From assembly GCF_030758455.1 (NCBI RefSeq), contig NZ_CP132353.1, forward strand, positions 2,790,001-2,854,000: a DNA stretch of 64,000 bases, written 5' to 3'. Below the pieces are notes generated by a model. The model was not told the DNA's origin. It worked only from the letters and a program-made list of their open reading frames with translations, and did no database searches. This DNA is from Erwinia pyri (GTDB taxonomy: Bacteria; Pseudomonadota; Gammaproteobacteria; Enterobacterales; Enterobacteriaceae). Of the stretch, positions 54,379-64,000 are shown piece by piece; positions within the stretch are counted from its first letter, which is position 1, and every line of letters starts with the position of its first letter. Made by a program: the position numbers and the translations under genes.

Positions 54379-54654
54379 ATGAACAGTGAAAATCCTGAAG
54401 AAGCGATGACATTTGGGGAGCTGCTGGCGCTGATTGCCGATCAGCAACGTCGCCTGAGCGTCCTGGAAAGCGCCTTTGCCAGCCTCTCTTTCTGTCTGGA
54501 TGAAAAAGCGGCTTCGTTGCTGATCCAGAGCCTGCGGCTGGAAGCGCAAAATCAGGCGCGCGATGAAAATATGCAGCAACATTTTTCCCATTTAGCCGAG
54601 GCGCTGGAAAAACGGCACGGGGTGATTAATATTCAGCCAGACGTTGAGCGCTGA
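54379..54654 (+). CDS. Small uncharacterised helical protein
   Basis: 91-aa protein I do not recognise. ATG at 54379 has GAGGAGAG upstream. It is acidic and heptad-like (FGELLALIADQQRRLSVLESAFASLSFCLDEKAASLLIQSLRLEAQNQ pattern), suggesting a coiled-coil dimer, with a short non-helical tail. It lies between dinI and bssS, where E. coli has no such gene. Codon use looks native. Confidence 0.65.
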   Translation: MNSENPEEAMTFGELLALIADQQRRLSVLESAFASLSFCLDEKAASLLIQSLRLEAQNQARDENMQQHFSHLAEALEKRHGVINIQPDVER

Positions 54655-54870
54655 CGGAACTTTTCCCTTATTCCACACCCATTATTTTTTTCACGGCTTA
54701 CGCTTATTTAAAATCTTTAATCAAACTCTCTTCTCCTGGCCCGCTAAAATTTCGTTCTGCTGTGGGCTAAAATGCTGTTATAATTACTTTGCTCTATGAA
54801 AAAAAGGCCGCATTGAACCTCGATAAATCACTTCGTTATCAATATTAATACGAGTAATAAGGGGGTTATA

Positions 54871-55125
54871 ATGGACAGAAACAAAGATGTAATCCAGACA
54901 CATCCCCTCATCGGGTGGGATATCAGTACTGTAGATACCTATGATGCCATGATGATCCGCCTTCACTCGCTTACGTCTAACGAACAGCAATCTGACGAAG
55001 CAGAAGTGGGACAGACCTACTGGTTAACCACTGATGTTGCCAGACAGTTCATCTCGATTCTGGAAGCTGGCATAGCCAAGATAGAAGCCACAGGTTATCT
55101 GGACAGAGATTACCAGAAGCACTAA
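54871..55125 (+). CDS. bssS: Biofilm regulator BssS
   Basis: 84 aa (E. coli 84). VIQTHPLIGWDISTVDTYDAMMIRLH and YWLTTDVARQFISILEAGIAKIE are shared with E. coli BssS (YceP), which influences biofilm formation and indole/AI-2 signalling by an unclear mechanism. ATAAGGGGG precedes ATG. Confidence 0.95.
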   Translation: MDRNKDVIQTHPLIGWDISTVDTYDAMMIRLHSLTSNEQQSDEAEVGQTYWLTTDVARQFISILEAGIAKIEATGYLDRDYQKH

Positions 55126-55138
55126 GTTCTCAGGTTTG

Positions 55139-55162
55139 AAGGCACCCTTGCGGTGCCTTTTT
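55139..55162 (+). terminator. bssS terminator
   Basis: aaggcacc / ggtgcctt stem with loop cttgc, followed by ttttt. Confidence 0.92.
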
Positions 55163-55224
55163 CATTGCCGCAACATTTTGTTATTCTGCACTCTTAACCT
55201 GATCAACAAAGGAGCCAGGTGCAG

Positions 55225-56337
55225 ATGGTTTATGACTTAATTGTGGTAGGAAGTGGTTCAGTAGGCGCCGCAGCCGGTTGGTACGCCACGCAGGCTGGCC
55301 TGAACGTTCTGATGATTGACGGTGCCCATCCGCCACATACACAAGGCAGCCATCACGGGGAAACCCGCCTGATCCGCCATGCCTATGGTGAAGGGGCGCG
55401 CTATGTCCCGCTGGTGCTTCGGGCACAGGCTTTGTGGGACGAACTGGAAAAGCAGTGCGGCGAGCGAATTATGCACCGCTGCGGTGTGATTAACCTGGCT
55501 CCGGCAACCTCTGAATTTATCCGCAACGTAGAGCAAAGCGCAGAGACCTATGCGCTCCCCGTAGAGAAGCTGAGCGGTGCTGAAGCGAAAGCTCGCTGGC
55601 CTCAACTCAGCGTCCCTGATGACTATACCGGCATCTTTGAGCCACAATCTGGCTACCTGAAATCGGAAGTGGCTATCCGCCACTACATCCGTCTGGCTGA
55701 AGAAGCGGGATGCGCGCAGCTGTTTAATTGTGCGGTCAGTGCGATTGAAGAGCTGGAGGGGCTGCAGCTGGTCCACACGCCGGAAGGCACCTTTAAAGCC
55801 CGCAAGCTTCTCCTTAGCGCCGGAACTTGGGTGAAAACGTTACTGCCTGACCTGCCCGTTACGCCGGTGCGCAAAGTCTTCGCCTGGCATCAGGCGGATG
55901 GGCGCTACAGCGAAAATAATAAATTCCCCGCTTTTACCGTAGAAATGGCTGACGGAACGCATTTTTATGGTTTTCCGGCTGATAACAACGCCATTAAAAT
56001 CGGACGGCATGATGGCGGGCAACCCATTACCTCTCCCGGGCAGCGTAAACCCTTTGGGAGTGTGGCTGAAGATGGCAGCGAGCTTTTTTCTTTCCTGCGG
56101 CAGGTATTGCCGGGCGTGGGCGTTTGCCTGCGTGGAGAAGCCTGTACTTATGATAATACCAGCGATGAGGATTTTATTATCGATACGCTGCCAGGCTCGC
56201 CAGACCGGCTTATTATTACCGGCCTTAGTGGTCACGGTTTTAAATTTGCCAGCGTGCTGGGAGAAATTGCCGCCGCTTTTGCGCAGAACAAAGCGGCTGA
56301 CTTTGATTTATCCCCGTTCTCATTATCACGGTTTTAA
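55225..56337 (+). CDS. solA: N-methyl-L-tryptophan oxidase SolA
   Basis: 370 aa from ATG 55225, or 372 from the GTG at 55219, which is nearer the AAAGGAG site (E. coli 372). Monomeric sarcosine oxidase-type flavoenzyme. FAD motif [18 protein letters not shown], then [17 protein letters not shown] and the late [15 protein letters not shown], whose Cys is the covalent flavin attachment site in the family. [14 protein letters not shown] closes the FAD site. Follows bssS. Confidence 0.95.
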   Translation: MVYDLIVVGSGSVGAAAGWYATQAGLNVLMIDGAHPPHTQGSHHGETRLIRHAYGEGARYVPLVLRAQALWDELEKQCGERIMHRCGVINLAPATSEFIRNVEQSAETYALPVEKLSGAEAKARWPQLSVPDDYTGIFEPQSGYLKSEVAIRHYIRLAEEAGCAQLFNCAVSAIEELEGLQLVHTPEGTFKARKLLLSAGTWVKTLLPDLPVTPVRKVFAWHQADGRYSENNKFPAFTVEMADGTHFYGFPADNNAIKIGRHDGGQPITSPGQRKPFGSVAEDGSELFSFLRQVLPGVGVCLRGEACTYDNTSDEDFIIDTLPGSPDRLIITGLSGHGFKFASVLGEIAAAFAQNKAADFDLSPFSLSRF

Positions 56338-56354
56338 TTATTAAGGGCGGAAAT

Positions 56355-56382
56355 AAAAAACCGGGCTCAGCCCGGTTTTTTA
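56355..56382. terminator. Bidirectional terminator between solA and the ProP-type gene
   Basis: aaaaaaccgggct / agcccggttttt stem with a minimal loop and runs of A and T on either side, between converging genes. Confidence 0.93.
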
Positions 56383-56392
56383 TTATGGAGAT

Positions 56393-57871
56393 TTATTCAG
56401 GCGTATTTAACGCGGCGGCATCTTTCTTCTGCTGGCGGAGCCGCAGCTTTTTCACCAGCTTGTGCGCTTCCGCCTCATTCGCCACGGCGGGTGCAGAACC
56501 GGTCAGCGGCTTACGCGCCGTTTCACGCAGCGTGAAGACGGTAATCACCCCAATCACCCCGGCGCCCATCAGATAGTAAGCAGGCATCATCAGGTTATGC
56601 GTCGTCGCTACCAGCCAGGTGGTGATCAGCGGCGTGGTGCCGCCAAACAGCGAGACCGACAGGTTAAAGCCAATCGCCAGCGCGCTGTAGCGAATATCCG
56701 TAGCGAATAAAGCTGGCAGCGTGGCAGGCATCGATCCGCTGAAGCAGGTGTGTATTATCCCCAGTACGATCAGGCCCAGGAACACCAGCCACATATTACC
56801 GGAGCCAATCATCATCATGCAGGGAACAGCCAGCACAATCAGGCCAATTGCTCCCGCCCAAATCACCGGACGACGTCCCAGACGGTCGTTCCAGTGGCCC
56901 CAGAACAGGGTCAGCGGCATCATCACAAACATCACCACCAGGATCAGCAGCAGGCTGCTCATCTCGCTGAGGCCGAGGATCCCGGTCAGGTAGCTTGGCA
57001 TATAGGAGGTCAGCATATAGTTAGAGACGTTAAACAGCAGAACCAGCCCGATACATTTCAGCATCTGCGCACGGTATTTGCTCAACATCTGGAACAGCGT
57101 CAGACGGGGTTTGCTGTGCTCCAGCGCCTCCTGCTTTTCCATATGCTTCTGAAACGCAGGGGTCTCTTCCAGCTTGAGACGTACATAGAGTCCGAACAGG
57201 CCTAACGGTGCGGCGATAAAGAACGGAATACGCCAGCCCCAGCTAAGCAGTGTCTCTTGAGACATCACCGCCGTCAGAATGGTGACCAGGCCGGCACCCA
57301 GCAGATAGCCTCCCAGCGTACCAAACTCCAGGAAGCTGCCCATAAAACCACGACGATTATCGGTGGAATACTCAGCGATAAAGGTGGCAGCGCCGCCATA
57401 CTCACCGCCGGTAGAGAAGCCCTGTACCAGACGGGCCACCAGCAGCAGCACCGGAGCAAATATCCCAATGCTGTCATAGCCGGGAATGATGCCTATACAG
57501 AATGTCCCTATCGACATCATGATCATGGTGATCGCCAGCACTTTCTGTCGGCCGATCCTGTCGCCTAACGGGCCAAAGACCAGACCGCCCACCGGACGAA
57601 CCAGAAACGCCGCCGCAAAAGCGCCGAAAGTAGCCAGTAACTGTGCGGCAGCATTGCCGCCCGGGAAAAAGACTTTCCCCAGCGTCACGGCCAGGTAGCT
57701 GTAAACGCCGAAGTCGAACCACTCCATGGCGTTGCCTAACGCAGCCGCACCCACGGCGCGTTTCAACATATCAGCATCCACAATGGTGATATCGTCGACG
57801 GTGAGTTCTTTCTGTTTTTTACGCCAGAAGTGCTTCTTTGGCTGTTGGCTGAAAGGGGAATTAGTGCTCAT
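56393..57871 (-). CDS. proP: ProP-family MFS osmolyte:proton symporter
   Basis: 492-aa inner-membrane carrier with 12 predicted spans. AALGNAMEWFDFGVYSYLAVTLGKVFFPG, GPLGDRIGRQKVLAIT (MFS loop motif), QGFSTGGEYGGAATFIAEYS and NLMMPAYYLMGAGVIG match ProP, the proline/glycine betaine transporter (500 aa in E. coli). The C-terminal tail is shorter and lacks the long antiparallel coiled coil that tunes E. coli ProP osmosensing, so osmotic control may differ. Start at 57871 (CGGAGAGAGT upstream). In E. coli proP is elsewhere on the chromosome, so this may be a paralogue. Confidence 0.85.
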   Translation of the reverse strand: MSTNSPFSQQPKKHFWRKKQKELTVDDITIVDADMLKRAVGAAALGNAMEWFDFGVYSYLAVTLGKVFFPGGNAAAQLLATFGAFAAAFLVRPVGGLVFGPLGDRIGRQKVLAITMIMMSIGTFCIGIIPGYDSIGIFAPVLLLVARLVQGFSTGGEYGGAATFIAEYSTDNRRGFMGSFLEFGTLGGYLLGAGLVTILTAVMSQETLLSWGWRIPFFIAAPLGLFGLYVRLKLEETPAFQKHMEKQEALEHSKPRLTLFQMLSKYRAQMLKCIGLVLLFNVSNYMLTSYMPSYLTGILGLSEMSSLLLILVVMFVMMPLTLFWGHWNDRLGRRPVIWAGAIGLIVLAVPCMMMIGSGNMWLVFLGLIVLGIIHTCFSGSMPATLPALFATDIRYSALAIGFNLSVSLFGGTTPLITTWLVATTHNLMMPAYYLMGAGVIGVITVFTLRETARKPLTGSAPAVANEAEAHKLVKKLRLRQQKKDAAALNTPE

Positions 57872-58487
57872 ACTCTCTCCGTGGTGCCTGATGATAGTGA
57901 GCAGCGTCATAGCTTTCGTTGCCAGCGAGAGAAGTGTAAAGAAGGGAAAGAAAGCTATAAAGCAGCAAAATAAGCCGGGAATTTACACGTTAATGACATC
58001 TCTTTACGCTTACTGACTCTATACGACACGCTGTTAATGATCAAGTTTGTGACAGTTATCGCTTTTATTGCGCGTAATATTTATTGCGCTCACTCCTTAT
58101 ATCGCTCTATCTGGCGTAATCCTCTTTTAGCGCATCGACCAGAGCTTCTCTCTGCCCTGCAATTTATTCTTCTCGCCCCTTTGATGAGCTTAATTAAACA
58201 TTTCAGTCGGTCAGCGCTGACACAAGATGACAATTCGCTGACAAAAAACCATATTTACATCAAATTTACAGACATATAAGATTTATAAAAATTAAACTTA
58301 ACGAGCTGTTTAAAGGCGCATAAATAAGATAAAAATGTTTAAATTGACAATATTTGTGTTGATTACTGCATTAATCAATCAATTATTTTGAATTAAAATA
58401 ACTATTTGCTTACATCGTGTAATAAGTGATTGCTTTTATGTATTAGCCCGGTCAGTCTTGCAAAAAATAACCGGGCAGAGAATAGCT
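57872..58487. other. AT-rich intergenic region proP / yceJ
   Basis: About 615 bp between divergent genes. An 80-codon plus frame (58037-58279) is not protein-like. 58240-58440 is strongly AT-rich with A- and T-tracts, as in H-NS-bound promoters. tgtgacagttatcgc at 58048-58062 resembles half of a CRP site. It probably holds the osmotically controlled promoter of the transporter gene. Confidence 0.4.
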
Positions 58488-59042
58488 ATGCTGTTGAAAA
58501 ATACCCCCACTCGTTTTGGCACGATCAGCGTGCTGCTGCACTGGCTGGTAGCGCTTGCCGTTTACGGCATGTTTGCACTGGGCCTGTGGATGGTTACGCT
58601 GGGCTATTACGATAGCTGGTATCACCCTGCTCCGGAGCTGCATAAAAGCATCGGCATCACGCTTTTTGTTGTGATGATCCTTAGGGTCATCTGGCGTTTT
58701 CTCTCTCCGCCGCCTCACCCCCTTAGCAGCTACTCCTCCCTTACCCGTGTCAGCGCCCTGGCAGTCCATCTGCTGCTGTATGGCATTCTGTTCGCCATTT
58801 TTATCAGCGGCTATTTGATCTCTACCGCCGACGGTAAACCTGTTGACGTTTTTGGCCTGCTATCTGTGCCTGCCACGCTGGAGGGATTTGGCGAGCAGGC
58901 CGATCTGGCGGGTGATATTCATCTCTGGCTCGCCTGGAGCGTGGTGATCCTCTCCCTGCTGCACGGGTTAGCTGCGCTGAAACACCATTTTATTGACGGC
59001 GACAGCACGCTTAAGCGAATGCTGGGTAGCCGTGTTGATTAA
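58488..59042 (+). CDS. yceJ: Cytochrome b561-family protein YceJ
   Basis: 184 aa (E. coli 188), four-span inner-membrane di-haem b cytochrome. Haem-ligand His are in LLHWLVALAVYG (helix 1), APELHKSIGITLF (helix 2), and the later LAGDIHLWLAWSVVILSLLHGLAALKHHF. Start at 58488; the frame extends upstream to 58458 without support. It is 19 bp ahead of yceI and probably cotranscribed. Confidence 0.92.
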   Translation: MLLKNTPTRFGTISVLLHWLVALAVYGMFALGLWMVTLGYYDSWYHPAPELHKSIGITLFVVMILRVIWRFLSPPPHPLSSYSSLTRVSALAVHLLLYGILFAIFISGYLISTADGKPVDVFGLLSVPATLEGFGEQADLAGDIHLWLAWSVVILSLLHGLAALKHHFIDGDSTLKRMLGSRVD

Positions 59043-59061
59043 TCTCTGAAAGGAACACACT

Positions 59062-59637
59062 ATGTTGAAGAAAAGCCTCACAGGTTTGACCGCCGCTGTT
59101 TTATTGCTGAGCGCCGGCGCGGCTTCCGCCGCCGAGTACAAAATTGATAAACAGGGGCAGCACGCTTTTGTGCAGTTCCGCATTCAGCACCTGGGTTACA
59201 GCTGGCTCTACGGCACCTTTAAAGATTTTGATGGCAGCTTCACTTTTGACGAGGCCGATTCCTCTAAAGACAAGGTGAATGTGACGCTTAATACCAACAG
59301 CGTGGATACCAATCACGCCGAGCGTGATAAACATCTCCGCAGTGCCGATTTCCTTAATGTGGCAAAATTCCCGCAGGCGACCTTTGTCTCAACCGGCGTG
59401 AAAAAGGATGGAGATGAGCTGGATATTACCGGCAATCTTACGCTGAATGGCGTAACTAAACCCGTGACGCTGGAAGCGAAAAAACTGGGTGAAGGCAAAG
59501 ATCCGTGGGGAGGCTATCGTGCAGGGTTTGAAGCAGAAACGAAAATTGCCCTGAAGGATTTCAATATCACTACCGATTTGGGGCCAGCTTCTCAGGAGGT
59601 AGAGCTGACGATCTCCGTGGAGGGGGTTCGTCAGTAG
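59062..59637 (+). CDS. yceI: YceI-family periplasmic polyisoprenoid-binding protein
   Basis: 191 aa (E. coli 191). Signal peptide ending [11 protein letters not shown], then a lipocalin-like beta barrel ([55 protein letters not shown]). Relatives bind isoprenoid quinones. It is base- or stress-induced in E. coli. AAAGGAACACAC precedes ATG. Confidence 0.95.
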   Translation: MLKKSLTGLTAAVLLLSAGAASAAEYKIDKQGQHAFVQFRIQHLGYSWLYGTFKDFDGSFTFDEADSSKDKVNVTLNTNSVDTNHAERDKHLRSADFLNVAKFPQATFVSTGVKKDGDELDITGNLTLNGVTKPVTLEAKKLGEGKDPWGGYRAGFEAETKIALKDFNITTDLGPASQEVELTISVEGVRQ

Positions 59638-59659
59638 CAGCTATATATGGCAGGACTTT

Positions 59660-59695
59660 CGGGCCGGTTGCAGATAACCGGCCCGACCGGTTTTA
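59660..59695 (+). terminator. yceI terminator
   Basis: Perfect 10-bp stem cgggccggtt / aaccggcccg with a 6-nt loop; ttttatt follows after accgg. It separates converging yceI and trhO. Confidence 0.8.
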
Positions 59696-60742
59696 TTCCC
59701 CGGAAGGAATTTTCAGCGTCATGCTGAGCTTGCCGCGGGACTTATTAAAAATCTTATTGCCATTTTCACGGCCCGCGCGGCGTGCGCGCTGCTCTTCCGG
59801 CGATAAGACCAGCTCTTCCATACAGATTGGGCTGCAGCAGGCCTGATACTTCTCTGCGCAGCTGTCACACTGAATAAACAGCAGATGGCAGCCATCATTC
59901 TTGCAGTTGACGTGGGTATCGCACGGGGTGCCACACTGATGGCAGTGTGCAATAACATCGTCTGAAATACGTTCGCCCATCCGCTCATCAAAGACAAAGT
60001 TTTTACCCCTGAAGCGTACAGGTAAGCCCTGCTCACGAGCGCGGCGTGCGTACTCAATAATACCGCCTTCGATGTGGTAGACGTTTTCAAAGCCGTTATG
60101 ACGCATCCACGCGCTGGCCTTTTCACAACGGATACCGCCCGTGCAGTACATCACGATTTTCTTATTTTTATCCTCTTTCAGCATCTCAACCGCCATCGGC
60201 AGCTGATCGCGGAAAGTATCGGCAGGGATCTCCATCGCGTTGTCAAAGTGCCCCACTTCATATTCATAGTGGTTGCGCATATCCACGAACACCGCATCCG
60301 GGTCATCCAGCATGGCATTAACGTCACCTGCCTTCAGATAGCCGCCGACATCGCTGGCGTCAAAGGTTTCATCCGTAATGCCATCCGCCACGATGCGCTC
60401 GCGCACTTTAAGGCGCAGCACCCAGAACGACTTTCCATCATCATCCAGCGCAATGTTCATGCGGAGGTTATTCAGCGCCGGGTGGAAAGCGTAAAGCATC
60501 GCTTTCATCGCTTCATACTGGCTGGCTGGCACGCTGATTTGGGCGTTGATGCCTTCAGAGGCGACATAGACGCGACCAAAAACCTTTAATTTGGTCAACG
60601 CCACATAGAGCGCATCACGAAAAGCTTTAGGATCGTCGAGGGTAAAATACTTGTAGAAAGAGACTGTGGTGCGCGGTTCGGCTTCAGCCAACATGCGCGC
60701 CTTCAGCTCTTCATTGGAAACAAGGTTATGTAACACTGGCAT
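59693..60742 (-). CDS. trhO: tRNA uridine(34) hydroxylase TrhO
   Basis: 349 aa (E. coli YceA 350). Rhodanese-type enzyme that hydroxylates wobble uridine 34 in several tRNAs. The rhodanese loop [15 protein letters not shown] carries the catalytic Cys; a Cys-rich C-terminal zinc-like region follows ([39 protein letters not shown] pattern). Start at 60742 gives [14 protein letters not shown]; the longer frame to 60832 is unconserved. Confidence 0.95.
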   Translation of the reverse strand: MPVLHNLVSNEELKARMLAEAEPRTTVSFYKYFTLDDPKAFRDALYVALTKLKVFGRVYVASEGINAQISVPASQYEAMKAMLYAFHPALNNLRMNIALDDDGKSFWVLRLKVRERIVADGITDETFDASDVGGYLKAGDVNAMLDDPDAVFVDMRNHYEYEVGHFDNAMEIPADTFRDQLPMAVEMLKEDKNKKIVMYCTGGIRCEKASAWMRHNGFENVYHIEGGIIEYARRAREQGLPVRFRGKNFVFDERMGERISDDVIAHCHQCGTPCDTHVNCKNDGCHLLFIQCDSCAEKYQACCSPICMEELVLSPEEQRARRAGRENGNKIFNKSRGKLSMTLKIPSGE

Positions 60743-60958
60743 GGTGTACGTTCCTGCGTTCAAGAGAGAAATTTTGCGGGCGCTATCATACCTGATTAGG
60801 GCAGGATTCAAACCGAAAACTTCATGCGGCAACTACCAGCGCTGCGGGCAAAAAACCGTCAGTTAGCCTGGTAAAAGCATACCCGGTTTAACATCACAAA
60901 AAATTTTACCTATAGTTAGCCTTTACCGTCAGTTTGATAAACCCACCGGAGAAATTGC

Positions 60959-62053
60959 ATGAGCCAACTTTTTACGCCCATTACGTTGGGGAAGTTAACG
61001 CTTGAAAACCGTATCACCATTGCCCCTATGTGCCAGTATTCTGCAGACGCGGGTAAAGCTACGGCCTGGCATCGTATCCATTTGGGGAATCTTGCGCTCT
61101 CGGGAGCCGGTTTACTGATTATTGAAGCCGCTGCCGTTGAGGCCGCGGGGCGGATTACGCCACACGATTTAGGTATCTGGAATGATGAGACTGAACAGGC
61201 TCTGGGCGACGTGCTGAAAGATGTGCGCCACTATTCCCCGATGCCAATTGGTATTCAGCTGGCCCATGCTGGCCGTAAAGCCTCGACGGATGTCCCTTGG
61301 CGCGGCGGCGGCTTCCTGCAGCCGGAACAGGGCGGCTGGCAGACTTCCGCTCCCTCTGCGCTGCCTTATAATGACGAAGATGGCAAGCCAGCGGCGCTGA
61401 CCAAAGCGCGTATTGAAGAGATCAAACAGTCGTTTGTGGACAGCGCCGTACGCGCCGATCGTCTTGGTCTGGATTTAGTAGAAGTCCATGCTGCGCACGG
61501 CTACCTGCTGCATCAGTTCCTTTCTCCTCTCTCTAATCAACGCGAAGATGAGTATGGCGGCACGCTTGAAAACAGAATGCGTCTGACGCTGGAAGTTTTC
61601 CGCGAAGTTCGCCGTGTATTCCCGGCAGATAAACCGGTCGGCGTCAGAATTTCTGCCACAGACTGGGTTGAAGGCGGCTGGGATCTGCAACAATCCATTG
61701 AGCTGAGCAAAGCCCTGGCTGCGGAAGGCTGTGCCTATATCCATGTTTCCAGCGGTGGCCTGTCGCCTGAACAGCAAATCTCGGTAGGGCCAAATTATCA
61801 GGTGCCGTTTGCCGAAGCGATCAAAGAGGTGGTGGATATTCCGGTCATTGCGGTTGGATTAATCACCGAGCCGGAACAGGCTGAAGCGCTGCTGACTAAC
61901 AAGCAATCAGATATGGTCGCTCTGGCTCGCGGAATGTTGTATGACCCGCGCTGGCCATGGCATGCGGCAGCGAAACTGGGTGCGAAAGTTCACGCCCCTG
62001 AACAGTACTGGCGCTGTGAACCGCATGAAGTCAAAGGGCTGTTTAACCAGTAG
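60959..62053 (+). CDS. Old Yellow Enzyme-type NADPH dehydrogenase (YqjM/NamA-like)
   Basis: 364-aa FMN ene-reductase. The YqjM-class flavin-contacting Cys and Tyr lie in IAPMCQYSAD (near residue 25), with the substrate-binding His pair in VEVHAAHGYLLHQFLSP (near 180) and VALARGMLYDPRWPWHAA at the FMN phosphate. Reduces activated C=C bonds of enones or nitro compounds. It is inserted between trhO and lpxL, which are near each other in E. coli. ATG follows CCGGAG. Confidence 0.92.
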   Translation: MSQLFTPITLGKLTLENRITIAPMCQYSADAGKATAWHRIHLGNLALSGAGLLIIEAAAVEAAGRITPHDLGIWNDETEQALGDVLKDVRHYSPMPIGIQLAHAGRKASTDVPWRGGGFLQPEQGGWQTSAPSALPYNDEDGKPAALTKARIEEIKQSFVDSAVRADRLGLDLVEVHAAHGYLLHQFLSPLSNQREDEYGGTLENRMRLTLEVFREVRRVFPADKPVGVRISATDWVEGGWDLQQSIELSKALAAEGCAYIHVSSGGLSPEQQISVGPNYQVPFAEAIKEVVDIPVIAVGLITEPEQAEALLTNKQSDMVALARGMLYDPRWPWHAAAKLGAKVHAPEQYWRCEPHEVKGLFNQ

Positions 62054-62210
62054 GCCAGGTCGCCGCTTGCCCGATTGTGGCGGGCGGCGTCACCGAGTGG
62101 CTCTCGCCTTGCGGGTTATTTCAGTTCGCGGCCAAAAAATGGCACAATAGGCCATAAATAAAAAATCACGGGCAGCATAATGATGCCCCTTTTTTTCGAA
62201 CTGGAAACTC

Positions 62211-63131
62211 ATGACTCAGTTGCCTCAATTTACGCGTGCGTTGTTGCATCCTCGTTATTGGTTTACCTGGTTAGGTATAGGTTTCCTCTACCTGCTGGTT
62301 CTGCTGCCCTACCCCGTGCTCTATTATCTTGGCTGCGGTATTGGCCGTCTCTCCATGCGTTTCATCACCCGCCGTGTGGAGGTCGCACGCCGTAACCTGG
62401 AGCTCTGTTTCCCCACTATGCCGGAAGCGGAACGTGAAGCGTTGGTGGTGCGTAATTTTGAATCGGTCGGCATGGGCCTGATTGAAACCGGCATGGCCTG
62501 GTTCTGGCCTGACTGGCGCATCAGCAAATGGTTTCATGTCAGCGGCCTGGAGCACATTGATAAGGCGCATCAGGAGGGCAAAGGCGTGCTGCTGATTGGC
62601 ATGCACTTCCTGACCCTGGAGCTGGGGGCACGCATTTTTGGTATCCATAATCCCGGCATTGGCGTTTATCGCCCCAATGACAATGCGCTTCTCGACTGGC
62701 TGCAGACCTGGGGCCGGATGCGCTCCAATAAAAGTATGCTGGATCGCAAAGATCTCAAGGGCATGATCCGCGCCTTAAAAAATGGCGACATCATCTGGTA
62801 TGCGCCCGATCACGATTACGGCCCAAAGAGCAGCGTTTTCGTTCCCTTCTTTGGCGTGGAAAAAGCGGCGTCAACTAAAGGCAGCTATCTGCTTATCCGT
62901 AGCGGTCAGCCTGCCGTTATCCCCTTTGTGCCGCGCCGTCTGCCGCACGGAAAAGGGTATGAGATGGTGATCTTGCCTGAAGAGCAGGCGATGCCGCTGG
63001 ATGATGAGGCAGCCACTGCTGCGCGCATGAACAAGGTAGTTGAGCATGGCGTACTGATGGCACCCGAGCAGTATATGTGGCTCCATCGCCGCTTTAAAAC
63101 CCGTCCTGCTGGCGAAGCCTCTCTCTATTAG
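62211..63131 (+). CDS. lpxL: Lipid A lauroyl acyltransferase LpxL
   Basis: 306 aa (E. coli 306). Inner-membrane enzyme that adds a secondary acyl chain to Kdo2-lipid IVA. N-terminal membrane anchor ([25 protein letters not shown]), catalytic HxxxxE in [13 protein letters not shown] (near residues 132-137) and [13 protein letters not shown] block. Could be its cold-induced paralogue LpxP, but position next to trhO supports LpxL. Confidence 0.93.
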   Translation: MTQLPQFTRALLHPRYWFTWLGIGFLYLLVLLPYPVLYYLGCGIGRLSMRFITRRVEVARRNLELCFPTMPEAEREALVVRNFESVGMGLIETGMAWFWPDWRISKWFHVSGLEHIDKAHQEGKGVLLIGMHFLTLELGARIFGIHNPGIGVYRPNDNALLDWLQTWGRMRSNKSMLDRKDLKGMIRALKNGDIIWYAPDHDYGPKSSVFVPFFGVEKAASTKGSYLLIRSGQPAVIPFVPRRLPHGKGYEMVILPEEQAMPLDDEAATAARMNKVVEHGVLMAPEQYMWLHRRFKTRPAGEASLY

Positions 63132-63156
63132 TTCTGCAGTTATTCTTTGCACCTTC

Positions 63157-63187
63157 AGGGTGGCAGGCTTTTTGAGCCTGCCACCCT
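63157..63187 (+). terminator. lpxL downstream hairpin
   Basis: Perfect 13-bp stem agggtggcaggct / agcctgccaccct with loop ttttg, 25 bp after the lpxL stop; the following cttct is only weakly T-rich. Confidence 0.75.
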
Positions 63188-63535
63188 CTTCTACGCGGCA
63201 GGTAAATTATTGCTGCACGCTACAGCTGAGCGTTGCCCTCTGTTAACGCTTCTCTCACATCTTCTTGCTGGCAAAAAATCTGTTCGTTGCCAGGTTAATC
63301 CTGCTGCTGCCTTTTGCGCTAACCTTCTCTTGCCGGGAAGTTTGGTGGTAGGATCTGCTTCTGCCCCTGGCTGATTTAAATCTGAACATCGGCTTTTCTG
63401 GCTATGATCTCTTCAGTAACTCACTGAAACATGGTGATAAAACCGCCTGATAACTTTTTTTGTTCTCAGGTTTTCCCCTGACCAAACTTCGACTATCCTT
63501 CTAAAACCTGAAAATGAAGTTATGGAGAAATCCCC
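63188..63535. other. Intergenic region lpxL / msyB
   Basis: About 350 bp with no supported gene; it should contain the msyB promoter. I see nothing else definite. Confidence 0.45.
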
Positions 63536-63934
63536 ATGAGCATGTTTGCAACGCTGGAAGAGGCCATAGACGCCGCGCGTGAAGAGTACCTTGCGGCAAA
63601 CCCGGAAGTGGAAGAAGCGGATGCTTCGGTTGGTCAGTTCAATCTGCAGAAGTATGTGATGCAGGATGGCGATATCATGTGGCAGGCCGAATTCTTTACC
63701 AATGAAGGCGACGAAGGAGAGTGCCTCTCTCTGCGCAGCGGCGAAGCAGCTCAGGCTATTTTTGATGACGACTTCGACGAGATTGAGCTGCGTCAGGAGT
63801 GGTTGCCGGAAAATACGCTGCACGAGTGGGACGAAGGTGAGTTTCAGCTTGAGCCGCCGCTGGATACCGAAGAAGGTAAGGCCGCAGCGGACGAATGGGA
63901 AGATGACAACAGCGACTCCGACCGCTACCAGTAA
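63536..63934 (+). CDS. msyB: Acidic protein MsyB
   Basis: 132 aa (E. coli 124), extremely acidic. FATLEEAIDAAREEYLAANPEVEEADASV, KYVMQDGDIMWQAEFF and WDEGEFQLEPPLDTEEGKAAADEW match E. coli MsyB, found as a multicopy suppressor of protein-export mutants; its normal role is unclear. The tail is extended by an Asp/Ser-rich stretch. ATGGAGAAATCCCC lies ahead of ATG 63536. In E. coli it lies near lpxL beyond the mdoGH genes, which are not between them here. Confidence 0.95.
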   Translation: MSMFATLEEAIDAAREEYLAANPEVEEADASVGQFNLQKYVMQDGDIMWQAEFFTNEGDEGECLSLRSGEAAQAIFDDDFDEIELRQEWLPENTLHEWDEGEFQLEPPLDTEEGKAAADEWEDDNSDSDRYQ

Positions 63935-63959
63935 TCCTGCCCGATAGCGCAAGCCTGCC

Positions 63960-63990
63960 AGCCCGGTCAATTCTGCCGGGCTACTTATTC
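63960..63990 (+). terminator. msyB terminator-like hairpin
   Basis: agcccgg / ccgggct stem with a 9-nt loop, followed by acttatt near the window end. Confidence 0.65.
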
Positions 63991-64000
63991 GTAAGGCCCA

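Overview
The window is chromosomal DNA from an enterobacterium, most likely Erwiniaceae (Pantoea or Erwinia type). The core genes closely match Escherichia coli proteins and keep E. coli order over long stretches (dcm-vsr-yedJ, mtfA-tRNA-Asn, rluC/rne, flgL to flgN, murJ-mviM-yceH-rimJ, grxB-yceB-pyrC-dinI-bssS-solA, yceJ-yceI-trhO-lpxL-msyB). The species assignment is inference, because no rRNA or taxonomic marker is present.

Layout. 1-7.5 kb: Vsr/Dcm DNA methylation-repair pair, a divergent chemoreceptor followed by an 18-copy GGTTGC hexanucleotide array, a small ribbon-helix-helix protein, yedJ, a prophage-type orphan gene, mtfA and tRNA-Asn. 7.5-10.4 kb: cspA with its long cold-box leader, an 850-bp gene-poor stretch, and a small stress-type cluster (LysM protein, GlsB/YeaQ membrane protein, YidB-like protein).

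10.4-22.9 kb is the most interesting region. A LysR regulator sits among a three-gene minus-strand set (periplasmic binding protein, AtzB/8-oxoguanine-deaminase-like amidohydrolase, 2-oxoglutarate dioxygenase) and an eight-gene plus-strand operon (phthalate-dioxygenase-type reductase, CodA-like deaminase, RidA-like protein, creatininase-like amidohydrolase, second binding protein, ABC ATPase, ABC permease, FAD oxidase). This looks like uptake and stepwise oxidation, deamination and ring opening of a small N-heterocycle. I do not recognise it as a described pathway. Its substrate is unknown.

23-30.3 kb: accessory genes comprising a short-chain dehydrogenase, a mannose-6-phosphate isomerase gene broken by an in-frame stop, a hydrolase, an unknown protein, and a TetR-FAD lactone oxidase-family 8 glycosyltransferase unit. 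30.3-36.2 kb: rluC and rne, the latter with a repeat-expanded C-terminal scaffold. 36.2-47.7 kb: the complete flgN-M-A / flgBCDEFGHIJ-KL flagellar rod, hook, ring and junction locus with sigma-28 promoters. 47.8-64 kb: murJ, mviM, a yceH reduced to its two ends by an internal deletion, rimJ, grxB, yceB, pyrC (with a leader hairpin that can mask its ribosome site), dinI (LexA box), a small unknown gene, bssS, solA, a ProP-type transporter, yceJ, yceI, trhO, an Old Yellow Enzyme, lpxL and msyB.

No insertion sequence, integrase, CRISPR array or rRNA gene was found.
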